A stretch of DNA of 64,000 nt. Origin: Eurosta solidaginis (Eukaryota; Arthropoda; Insecta; Diptera; Tephritidae). The position numbers were made by a program, and so were the translations under genes. Below, one piece after another: positions 44,442 to 54,524 of this stretch; within the stretch, counting starts at the first letter, position 1, and each line of letters opens with the position of its first letter. The notes beneath the pieces are model-generated. The model was not told the DNA's origin. It saw only the letters and a program-made list of their open reading frames with translations, and did no database searches. The stretch spans positions 240,374,978-240,438,977 of the forward strand of contig NC_090320.1 of assembly GCF_040869045.1 (NCBI RefSeq), in the 5' to 3' direction.

Positions 44442-46852
44442 TATACTCAGTTGAGCATAGTTCACAGAGTATATTAACTTTGATTGGATAACGGTTGTTT
44501 GTACATATATAAAGGAATCGAGATAGATATAGACTTCTATATATCAAAATTTGATTGAGCCATGTCCGTCCGTCCGTCCGTCTGTTCGTTAACACGATAA
44601 CTTGAGTAAATTTTGAAGTATCTTGATGAAATTTGGTATGTAGGTTCCTGGACACTCGCCTCAGATCGCTATTTAAAATGAACGATATCGCACTATAACC
44701 GCGCCCACTTTTTCGATATCGAAAATTTCGAAAAACCGAAAAAGTGCGATAATTCATTACCAAAGGCGGAGAAAGCGATGAAACTTCGTAGGTGAGTTGA
44801 ACTTATGACGCACAATAGAAAATTAGTAAAATCTTGGACAATGGGCGTGGCACCGCCCACTTTTAAAAGAAGGTAATTTAAAGGTTTAGCAAGCTGTAAT
44901 TTGGCAGTCGTTGAAGATACCATGATGAAATTTGGCAAGAACGTTACTCCTATTACCATATGAATGCCTAATAAAAATTAGCAACATCGGAGACCGACCA
45001 CGCCCACTTAAAAAAAAAAATTTTTTTTAAGTCTAATTTTAACAAAAAATTGAATATCTTTACAGTATATAAGTAAATTATGTCAACATTCAACTCCAGT
45101 AATGATATGGTGCAACAAAGTACAAAAATAAAAGAAAATTTCAAAATCGGCGTGGCTTCGCCCTTTTTCATTTAATTTGTCTAGTGTTGTTCTGTGAAAA
45201 AGGGCGAAATCGGTTGAAGCCACGCCCAGTTTTTAAACATAGTCCACCGTCTGTCCTTTCGCTCGGCCGTTAACACGATAACTTGAGCAAAAATCGATAT
45301 ACCTTTACTAAACTCAGTTCACGTACTTATCTGAACTCACTTTGTATTGGTATAAAAAATGGTCGAAATCCGATATCGAAAATTAAGAAAAATTTAAAAA
45401 ATGCTATAATTCTATACCAAATACGAAAAAAGGGATGAAACATGGTAATTGGATTGGGTTATTGACGCAAAATATAACTTTAGAAAAAAACTTTGTAAAA
45501 TGGGTGTCACACCTACCATATTAAGTAGAAGAAAATGAAAAAGTTATGCAGGGCGAAATCAAACCCCTTGGAATCTTCGCAGGAATACTGTTCGTGGTAT
45601 TACATATATAAATAAATGGGCGGTATCCGACAGATGATGTTCTGGGTCGCCCTGGTCCACATCTTGGTCGATATCTCGAAAACGCCGTCACATATACAAC
45701 TAGGGCCACTCCCTTTTAAAACCCTCATTAATACCTTTAATTTGATACCCATATCGTACAATCAAATTCTAGAGTCACCCCTGGTCCACCTTTATGGCGA
45801 TATCTCGAAAAGGCGTCCACCTATAGAATTAAGGCCCACTCCCTTTTCAAAAACTCATTAACACCTTTCATTTGATACCCATATCGTACAAACAAATTCT
45901 AGAGTCACCCCTGGTCCACCTTTATGGCGATATCTCGAAAAGACGTCCACCTATAGAACTAAGGCCCAAGCCCTTTTAAAATGCTCATAAACACCTTTCA
46001 TTTGATACCCATATCTTACAACCAAATTCTAGAGTCACTCCTGGTCCACCTTTATGGCCCTTTTAAAATGCTCATAAACACTTTTAATTTGATATCCATA
46101 TCGTACAATCAAATTCTAGAGTCACCCCAGGTCCACCTTTATGGCGATATCTCGAAAAGGCGTCCACCTATAGAATTAAGGCCCACTCCCTTTTCAAAAA
46201 CTCATTAACGCCTTTCATTTGATACCCATATCGTACAAACAAATTCTAGAGTAACCCCTGGTCCACCTTTATGGCGATATCTCGAAAAGGCGTCCACCTA
46301 TAGAAATAAGGTCATTCCCTTTTAAAATACTCATTAACACCTTTCATTTGATACCCATATCGTACAAATAAATTCCAGAGTCACCCCTGGTCCACCTTTA
46401 TGGACATATCTCGAAAAGGCGTCCACCTATAGAACTAAAGCCCACTCCCTTTTAAAATACTCATTAACACCTTTCATTTGATACCCATATCGTACAAACG
46501 CATTCTAGAGTCATCCCTGGTCCACCTTTATGGCGATATCTCGAAAAGGCGTCCACCCATAGAACTAAGGCCCACTCCATTTTAAAATACTCATTAACAC
46601 CTTTCGTTTGATACCCACATTGTACAAACGCATTCTAGAGTCACCCTGGTCCACCTTTATGGCGATATGTCGAAAAGACGTCCACCTATAGCCCTAATGC
46701 CCACTCCCTCTTAAAATGCTCAGTAACACCTTTCGTTTGATAGCCATATCGTACAAGCACATTCCAGGGTTACCCTAGGTTCATTTTCCTACATGGTGAT
46801 TTTCCCTAATTTTGTCTCCATAGGTCTCAGCTGAGTATGTAATGTTCGGTTA
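44442..46852 (+). mobile_element. Helentron-like element, copy F (3' end lost in the hairpin)
   Basis: Starts TATACTCAGTTGAG at 44442 inside a T run of the Helitron array and ends at CGGTTAAC near 46852, within the terminal hairpin, so the last ~30 bp are gone. It carries its own ~130-bp minisatellite at 45645-46795, with 9 or so units. After it the Helitron minisatellite resumes. Confidence 0.8.
45645..46795 (+). repeat. Minisatellite core of copy F, ~9 units
   Basis: Units carry TCTAGAGTCACCCCTGGTCC and TTTGATACCCATATCGTACA as in copy A. A truncated unit lies near 46040-46075. Confidence 0.88.
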
Positions 46853-47555
46853 ACTAATTGTTATATTATGGGTATCAAATTGAAGCTGTTGATGTGTGCT
46901 ATAATACAGAGTAAATTTTACACCGCTGAGTGACTAGGGTCTCGAGATATAGGCCAAAACATGGACCCGGGTACACCTAGAATGTGTGTGTATTATGGAT
47001 ATCAAATGAAAGCTGTTGCTGAGAGCTCTAAAGTTCATTGTGATATTCGATTTAGTGGCATCAACCTGGCAAAACTGATAAATATGCATAAGAAGCCGAA
47101 ATAAAGACAAAAATTAATAATACCCACATACCTATTTACATACGGCCTATTCGATTTGCCTGAAATTTCGTATATAAATTTGCCTATATTAGTATTTACG
47201 ATTTTTCCGGGAAGTATACCAGAGACGGACTGGGACTGGGATTAGGACTAGGACTGGGACTGGGACTGAGACTCGGAATGGGACTGGAACAAAATACATA
47301 CCACTCTCTGGGACTGGCAGTAACAGACGAAGAAGAAGGAGAAAAACTTGAGAGAAGAGAAAAGAGAGAAGGAGACTGAGAAAGAGATAGAATGAGACGA
47401 AGATGGAGATGAAACGAAAAAGACGGAGGGAGGAATGAATAAAAAGATTAGGAAAAAGTGTAGAGGGGTATGGCAGAGTTAGATGGAAAAAGCTTATTAA
47501 AATGTATGCAGATAGACCAAATTTAGGGCAGAACAATGTCTGCCGGGTCTGCTAG

Positions 47556-49086
47556 TATTCTTCTAAATAATTACATACCCATTATAAAAATAAGGAATTT
47601 GAAATAAGTATCACAATAAATGCTTCAAAGAGTACATAGCTAGAAAGGAAAATGTCAGTGGAAGCATGCAAAACTCTAAAAGAAAAAAAAAACTAGCCAA
47701 TAACATTATTACCAACAGTAATGAAGAAACTAAGAGTCACAAAGAAACCCTTATTATAAATAAAGCGCTTAATAAATAAATAAATTTGCAATTAGACATG
47801 TCGCGCTCATTTTCATCCAAAAGGATAGAAAATTTTAGCATAATAAATACAAGCAACCGGGTTGTTGAGGAAGTTATAGACTTAGGATAATATTCGACCA
47901 GGCTGAAAAGTGCCGGCAATCTAGGACTTGTAAAATAAAAACACAGTTGTCCTTAGGGTCAAAGTTATTGTTAATGAATAGTAATACTCGAGTAAGCAAG
48001 TTTAAATAATATAAAATAGGTACCCAAGTTCTCTAAGATCTAATATTTGCATTAACCCCAAAAGTTATGCATGTGACAAATGTCGACAAAAATGAAAGAA
48101 ATTCTTCAAAAATATCATGATGATCCCATCTGGGAAGGCCACCCAAAAACCGCATGACACATAAGATCTAATAAAAATATTGCTGGAAAATATGAAAAAT
48201 GGTATAAGAAAAGATATGAAAAATTTTTGCATCCACTGTACCCATTGGTATAACCACTTATCACTATATAACTACTCCTTGCTCTAGCAGCAACTGAATC
48301 TACCCAATCTACTGTATATCATACATGTTAAATTCCAATTAGAATTAGCAATTGATGCAATTGGTTTATATTCTCTAATTCATTAAACATTTAGAAATAG
48401 TTCAACTAATTCCCATTAAATCACTGAAACTTTTATTCTAATTGTAAATCTAATTGCAATTATTTGCCATTAGCAAAAAAAATTGGGTTGCCTCTAAAAT
48501 TAGAAATCTAATTGACTTCTGCTAATGCAATTAGATCTTCAATTAGCTCGAATTAGAATCAATTATTTATATTTATTTACATCATTATTCGTTCACTTCA
48601 ATAATTCTTTGAAAAAAATTTATTTTTATCAAAATAATTGATTCTAATTCGAGCTAATTGAATATCTAATTGCATTAGCAGAAGTCAATTAGATTTCTAA
48701 TTTTAAAGGTAAACCAATTTTTTTTGCTAATGGCAACTAATTGCAATTAGATTTACCATTAGAATAAAAATTTCAATTATCTAATGGGACTTAGTTGAAT
48801 TAATTCTAATTATTTAATGAATTAGAGAATTTCGCAAATGAAGGTCAATTAGCAATCATTAGCGTTATCTAATCATTACTTAACATCTATGCTGTATATA
48901 ATACGCTCGGAGAACCCGTTTTAGAACAATGTCAATTTTCAACATATATTCTATACATTTTAATTTGAAATGAACTACCAATACAAAAGCTTTGTTTGAC
49001 TTTTTTCATCTAGAAAAACCTTGCCTTTTAGAGAGGTCATAATTTTAGATAACAGGATTCTTTGTATCCAGTTAATTTAGAGAGTA
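47556..49086 (+). other. mdg1-like internal sequence with two small ORFs and a foldback
   Basis: 47642-47784 is an open, Lys/Asn-rich frame (ENVSGSMQNSKRKKKLANNI) and 47798-47890 starts MSRSFSSKRIENFSIINTSN and ends at TAA after 30 codons. Neither is recognised. 47890-48365 and 48831-49086 show no gene. The foldback at 48370-48830 is listed separately. Confidence 0.4.
48370..48830. repeat. Long foldback element: two ~198-bp inverted arms, ~65-bp loop
   Basis: Left arm 48370-48567 and right arm 48633-48830 are reverse complements along almost their whole length with scattered mismatches. Outer ends are ATTCTCTAATTCATTAAA and its complement. Both arms are packed with the short palindrome-like motif CTAATTGNAATTAG and its parts. 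It is non-coding. It resembles a foldback/MITE of unknown superfamily and no target duplication is obvious. Confidence 0.75.
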
Positions 49087-49090
49087 TATA

Positions 49091-49620
49091 AGTTAACACA
49101 AGCTAATGCTTCTCAATAATTCTGTCCGCGCATGGCCTGTGTCAGCGAATATCCATTCTCACGCTGACGGATAAACCACAACGATTGCGTAACATGAGCA
49201 GTGCTATGAAACAACAATTTGCGCGCATGGCCTGTATCAGCGAATACCAGTTAACACAAGCGAATGCTTCTCAATAATTCTGTCCGCGCATGGCCTGTGT
49301 CAGCGAATATCCATTCTCACGCTGACGGATAAGCCACAACGATTGCATAACATGAGCAGTACTATGAAACAGCAATTTGGCCTGTGTCAGCGAATATCCA
49401 TTCTCACGCTAGCAGGTGCAGCTCAACGCTGGCAGCGATTAAGAACGCAAGCGTCTGTGTCGCTTTGGCTGCCTTCAAGACTAAGGTGCAGGGTTTTTAA
49501 GTAGGCACTTTAGAATGTAAGTTCAGTTAGTTTTTGGCATGACAATGAATAAAACGTATTATTGTAATAAACTCTAAATTGCAAATGACTTTTAATGGAT
49601 TACCATGAAACGGTAAAACT
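49091..49620 (+). repeat. Errantivirus 5' LTR (530 bp)
   Basis: The first ~158 bp (from AGTTAACACAAGC at 49091) are duplicated in tandem from 49249, and a third partial copy follows near 49378, so the upstream (U3-like) part is a tandem repeat that repeats the LTR's own start. AATAAA at 49545 may serve as a polyadenylation signal. Confidence 0.93.
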
Positions 49621-49638
49621 GGCGCTCAACAACGGGAG
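49620..49638 (+). other. Primer-binding site
   Basis: TGGCGCTCAACAACGGGAG starts with the last T of the LTR. The TGGCGC start suggests a tRNA-Lys-type primer as in gypsy, but several bases differ. Confidence 0.6.
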
Positions 49639-49731
49639 AAAAAACGGATAACACCAAGCAGCAGTATCAACAAACATTTTTATCATTTTTATTTTAAATT
49701 AAGTGGAGCAGAAAACAAAACCAAGCATAAG

Positions 49732-49766
49732 ATGAAGAGAGTATTACCAATAGTTGTAAAACAGAT
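49732..49766 (+). CDS. Short leader exon of env
   Basis: ATG at 49732 opens 11 codons plus two bases and ends exactly at a consensus splice donor GTAAGT (49767). Joined to the acceptor at 54514/54515 the frame continues into env and the combined start is hydrophobic, as a signal peptide should be. Gypsy-type env genes are known to be made from a spliced subgenomic RNA. The specific sites are inferred from sequence. Confidence 0.6.
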
Positions 49767-50027
49767 GTAAGTAGGTAGAGTGTTGCCAAACAACGAAATA
49801 TGTGTCAATGTTTATAGTGTTATCAATGTTTATAAACAAAAAACTTGTGTTTATTAAAATTTTTTTTTAAAAACGACCCTCTAAAAAAAAAAAAAAAAAA
49901 TTAAATTTTCTTTTAAAGCATCAAATTATCTGTAAATCTTTGCACGGGTTGAGTAGAATTAGATGTGTTGTGCACCAAATTTATTGGAATAAAATCAGGT
50001 AACCTGTTTCAGTTGTGCTGCAGGCCT

Positions 50028-51395
50028 ATGAGTGACCAAGAATTAGATCGGCTATTTGAGAACATAGTGGTAAACAGAAGACAGCGTAACAGTGGTCAGG
50101 ATAATTGGTGGACGAATAATAGGGTAACGACTAAGGAACGAAAAATGGCTATAGAAGCAGATCAATTGAAAGCTCTTGTCGACACTGCAGTGGCTCATGC
50201 ACTTTCAGTGCAAAGAGAAAGTTTCGAACAGAGACTGGTGACCATAAACCAGCGTCTAAACGACGTTAGCATTAGTGCACCCACAATAGAAACATATTCT
50301 GAAGCACAAATTGTCCCAGGTATCAAATGTGAGGAACCCCTTGACATCGTTAAATCTCTACCAGATTTCGATGGTAAACAAGAAAACTACGTATCATGGA
50401 GACAGGCAGCACACACCGCCTACAAAGTTTTTCAGGAATACGAAGGCAGCAGCAAACATTTCCAAGCTGTCGCCATCATTAGAAATAAAGTAAAGGGTCC
50501 AGCCGACATGGTTTTGTTCTCATTTAACACCGTTTTGAACTTCAAAGCGATAATTAACCGCCTTGACTTTAGTTATTCCGATAAACGACCAATTTACTTG
50601 ATCGAGCAAGAAATGTCAACCCTCCGCCAGGGAAATTTATCTCTTCTCCAATACTACGACGAAGTAGAGAAGAAATTGACGCTTCTGACCAACAAAACCA
50701 TAATGACTTACGAAAAGTCAATAGCTGCTTCACTTAATGAGAAATACATATTGGACGCATTGCGCGTATTTATATCAGGGACCCAGAAACCGCTTAGCGA
50801 TGTACTATTCTCAGCCCGGCCTAAAGATCTGCCTTCGGCCTTAGCACTGGCACAGGAGGTTGAATCGAACCATGAGAGATACCGATTCGCAAGCACCTAT
50901 GCCAGGAGCCTAGAAGATAAGACCCAAAAGCTAGACTCAAAACCACAATCTGGGGAGAAAGTTACAGGGGGAAGATACCAAACAAACGATATGTATCACT
51001 CAAAAAACCCTTACTTTAACAGAACTCGGGACTTCAACAACAAGAGTCCCCAGAAACTGGATAAGGTAGAACCGATGGATGTCGACACGTCACAACGCTT
51101 CCGTCAACCTACTGCAAGGCAGGAAAACACTGGCTCTTATCGATACCAAAGTAATCCAAATCAAAAATATCCGCAGGCAGTGAAAAGGCCAAACAATGGC
51201 TCTGGAAAATTTACAGGACCAAAGCAACAACGAATAAACTGCCTTTCAAGCGGAAATTCCACTTCTAATCTGGAAGATTCCACCTATAGCGATGTGGCAA
51301 ACGCGGAAACATCAGCAATCGAGGGCGACCTTAACGATCCCGACCAGATAAATTTTTTAGACAGAACTCCCTGCTACCGTTCATTGAAAGAATAG
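50028..51395 (+). CDS. gag: Errantivirus Gag
   Basis: Intact 455-codon frame. I start it at the first in-frame ATG (50028, MSDQELDRLFENIV). The frame is open further upstream without an ATG. A second possible start is the Met at 50145 (MAIEADQLKALVDTAVAHAL). The N-terminal half is helical (ALSVQRESFEQRL), followed by a capsid-like core (IVKSLPDFDGKQENYVSWRQ, LIEQEMSTLRQGNLSLLQYY) typical of errantivirus Gag, then a basic Asn/Gln-rich tail (KRPNNGSGKFTGPKQQRINC). No zinc knuckle is present, as usual for the group. Gag would form the particle shell. The last 14 codons overlap pol in the -1 frame. Confidence 0.88.
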   Translation: MSDQELDRLFENIVVNRRQRNSGQDNWWTNNRVTTKERKMAIEADQLKALVDTAVAHALSVQRESFEQRLVTINQRLNDVSISAPTIETYSEAQIVPGIKCEEPLDIVKSLPDFDGKQENYVSWRQAAHTAYKVFQEYEGSSKHFQAVAIIRNKVKGPADMVLFSFNTVLNFKAIINRLDFSYSDKRPIYLIEQEMSTLRQGNLSLLQYYDEVEKKLTLLTNKTIMTYEKSIAASLNEKYILDALRVFISGTQKPLSDVLFSARPKDLPSALALAQEVESNHERYRFASTYARSLEDKTQKLDSKPQSGEKVTGGRYQTNDMYHSKNPYFNRTRDFNNKSPQKLDKVEPMDVDTSQRFRQPTARQENTGSYRYQSNPNQKYPQAVKRPNNGSGKFTGPKQQRINCLSSGNSTSNLEDSTYSDVANAETSAIEGDLNDPDQINFLDRTPCYRSLKE

Positions 51396-51404
51396 TTGCA
51401 GGGA
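51353..51404 (+). promoter_or_regulatory. -1 ribosomal frameshift signal at the gag/pol junction
   Basis: The heptamer T TTT TTA (51353-51359) sits in the correct phase of gag for a -1 slip. After an 8-base spacer comes a 7-bp stem, TCCCTGC (51368-51374) with GCAGGGA (51398-51404), loop 23 nt. The pol frame is open from the slip point. The gag stop (51393-51395) lies inside the loop. Confidence 0.75.
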
Positions 51405-54400
51405 AGAAAATAAAATTACTAATAGATACGGGTGCATCTAAAAATTATATAAAACCCTTAAAATTCCTTAGGCACATTACACCGGTCGAAAAGTCTTTCT
51501 TGGTAAAATCAATTCATGGTTTTACTAACATTAAAGAAAAATGCGCGATAAACCTTTTTAACATAAATAGTACCTTCTTTATTCTTCCTTCTCTTTCAAC
51601 GTTCGACGGAATAATAGGTCTGGATTTGCTTACGCAGGCAGACACGACTATAGATTTAAAGTCAAAAAAAATAATAACCAATGTTGGTTCAGAGGGTATA
51701 AAATTTTTAAAGTGTGCTAATGTAAATTTCACACGAGTAGAGGACATAGAGGTTCCTGAAATTGTGAGGGTGAAATTTCAAAGAATGGTAAAAAATTTAT
51801 TGAAAGTTTTCTCTGACCCCAACGAGGCACTCCCATTTAACACAAACATAGTCGCCACTATTCGCACCGAGAGTGACGATCCGGTTTATTCCAAGCTATA
51901 CCCCTATCCTATGGGCGTAGCAGAATTCGTGAATACTGAAATTCGCGATTTACTGAAGAACGGTATCATCAGACCGTCTCGGTCACCATATAACAACCCA
52001 ATCTGGGTTGTTGATAAAAAAGGAACGGACGCACAAGGAAATGTAAAAAAACGACTTGTCATAGACTTCAGAAAACTGAACAAAAAAACTATCGACGACA
52101 AATATCCCATCCCGAACGTAACGGTTATACTATCAAATCTAGGAAAGGCCAGGTATTTTACAACGCTTGACCTAAAATCAGGATTTCATCAAATAACGTT
52201 GGCGGAATCCGATAGGGAAAAGACCGCTTTCTCAGTAAGTAATGGGAAATATGAGTTCTGCAGGCTTCCCTTCGGTCTGAAGAATGCACCCAGCATTTTT
52301 CAAAGGGCGATCGACGACGTACTAAGGGAACAAATAGGGAAATACTGCTACGTTTAAGTCGATGACGTTATTATATTTTCAGAAACCGAAGAGGAGCATG
52401 TCGAACATATTGAGTGGGTCTTAAAAAGGTTACTTGAGGCTAATATAAGGGTTTCTCGCGAAAAATCGCAATTTTTTAAAGAGGACGTTGAATACTTGGG
52501 CTTCGTAGTATCTAGAGGAGGCATTAAAACAAGCCCTAGCAAGATAGATGCTATTCACAAATATGAGAAACCCTCCACTCTTTTCAACGTTAGATCATTT
52601 CTGGGTCTGGCAAGCTATTACCGTTGCTTTATAAAGGATTTTGCTTCAATAGCGAAACCACTAACGGATATGCTGAAAGGAGACAATGGCAAGGTTAGTG
52701 CCACTCAATCAAAAAAAATAAAAGTGGAATTAGACGAAAAACAATCACAAGCTTTTAATAAATTAAAAGAGGTCCTTACATCAGAGGACGTCATGTTACT
52801 CTACCCAGATTTCAGGAGGCCATTTGATCTAACGACGGATGCCTCGTCTTTGGGTTTGGGGGCAGTGCTCTCACAGGACGGTAAGCCAATTACCTTTATT
52901 TACCGAACTCTGAAAGATCGTGAACAAAACTTCGCAACTAACGAGCGCGAGCTACTCGCGATAGTCTGGGCCTTAAAAAGTCTTAGAAATTATCTCTATG
53001 GCGTAAAGAATTTAAATATTTTTACAGATCATCAGCCACTGACATTTGCGGTTTCAGACCGAAACCCAAATGCGAAAATTAAACGATGGAAAGCGTTTAT
53101 CGACGAGCACAACGCTCAAATCTTTTACAAACCCGGTAGAGAAAACCATGTTGCCGATGCTCTGTCACGACAGAACATCCACACTCTAGAAGAGGAAGGT
53201 CAATCAGATTTAGCTACAGTTCATAGCGAAATATCGCTATCTTATACGGTGGAAGCATCCGAAAAACCGCTAAATTGTTTCCGAAACCAAATTGTTTTGG
53301 AGGAAGCCAACTTGAACCTAAAACGGAATTTTATATATTTCGGCGAGAAAACTCGTCATGTTATTCAATTCATAAATAAAGATAATCTCATTGAAGAAAT
53401 TAAAACAGCTGTGAACCCAAATGTGGTAAACGCCATACATTGCGCTTTGCCAATACTGGCCAGCATACAACATGAACTTATAAGGTGCTTTCCGGCAACA
53501 AAGTTCTGGCACTGTAAAAATATGGTGACCGACATTGTAAATAAAGACGAACAGAGGGAGATTGTTCTTGCCGAACATAATCGAGCTCACAGAGCTGCCC
53601 AGGAGAATGTCAAGCAAATCCTTCGTGATTATTACTTCCCAAAAATTACCAAACTGGCAAACGAAGTGGTCGCGAATTGTAAGATCTGCAGTAAGGCCAA
53701 ATACGATAGGCACCCACGAAAGCAGGAGTATGGTGTAACACCGGTCCCATCCTATACCGGAGAAATTTTGCACATTGACATATTCTCAACAGATAAAAAT
53801 ACTTTTTGACATGTCTCGACAAGTTTTCGAAATTTGCTGTGGTACAGCCTATACCATCTCGAACAATCTCAGATATAAAATACCCAATTATTCAACTAAT
53901 GAATATATTCCCAGGGACAAAGACTGTTTATTGTGATAACGAGGCCTCTTTAAATTCTGAAACGATAACCTCGTTACTAAAAAATAGCTTCAATGTTGAC
54001 ATCGTCAACGCGCCACCTCTTCATAGCACCTCGAATGGGCAGGTTGAACGCCTCCATAGTACACTTTTGGAGATAGCCAGATGTCTGATATTGGACAGAA
54101 AAATCTGCGAGACGACAGACCTTATATTACTGGCAACAATTGAATACAACCGAACGATTCATTCGGTGACCAATGAAAAACCGATTAATATAGTTCACGC
54201 TACACCAACCGACATGAAAAATGAGATAACCATGAAAATAACGAAAGCACAACAAGCACAATTGGAAAGAAATAATCCTTCCAGACAGAATAGGGTGTTC
54301 GACGTAGGGGAACGCGTACTAGTAAAGACGAATAGACGACTGGGAAATAAACTGTCCCCTTTATATGTCGAAGAAAGGGTTGAGGCAGATCTAGGAAGCA

Positions 54401-54447
54401 CGGTTCTCATAAAAGGGAGGGTGGTCCATAAGGACAACCTGAGATGA
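51359..54447 (+). pseudogene. pol: Errantivirus Pol with one stop and one frameshift
   Basis: In -1 phase to gag. Protease active site LLIDTGASKNYI (about 51414-51450). RT from about 51890: IIRPSRSPYNNPIWVVDKKG, RLVIDFRKLN, FTTLDLKSGFHQI, FGLKNAPSIFQRA. TAA at 52355-52357 replaces the Tyr of the catalytic YVDD box, the two Asp following unchanged. RNase H includes LTTDASSLGLGAVLSQ and TDHQPLTF. Integrase has the HHCC finger (HNRAHRAAQENV, CKICSKAK), then the DDE residues in HIDIF, YCDNEASL and NGQVERLHS. A run of five T at 53803-53807 shifts the frame, and restoring one T would be expected from relatives. The stop lies exactly in the active site and the shift in a homopolymer, so sequencing error is possible for the latter. 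Confidence 0.92.
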
Positions 54448-54524
54448 AAACCGTGGAATATCTTTCAATATTATAAGGTAAATTAAAAGAAGGTTATTTT
54501 CCCCCATCTTTCAGGATCCCCATT

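Larger units (their letters stand above)
40954..47555 (+). mobile_element. Non-autonomous Helitron with minisatellite core
   Basis: Begins TC (TCTAGTATATAAAATTCTTC) after A40953 and ends CTAG at 47552-47555 before T47556, the A|T insertion of Helitrons. A hairpin (GGCAGA-ACAATG-TCTGCC, 47527-47544) stands 7 bp before CTAG. The 5' region contains CCGAAACGGCTGATCCGATT, close to the 5' segment I know from other insect Helitrons. There is no Rep/helicase gene. The centre is a long ~130-bp minisatellite (41100-44435, remnant 46860-47010), interrupted by Helentron-like copy F. A (GGGACT)n-like tract lies at 47225-47285. Confidence 0.82.
49767..54514 (+). promoter_or_regulatory. Predicted env intron (donor GTAAGT, acceptor CTTTCAG)
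   Basis: The donor context CAGAT|GTAAGT at 49767 and the acceptor TTTTCCCCCATCTTTCAG ending at 54514 are both strong. The intron would remove gag and pol. The acceptor lies about 65 bp after the pol stop. Confidence 0.6.
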
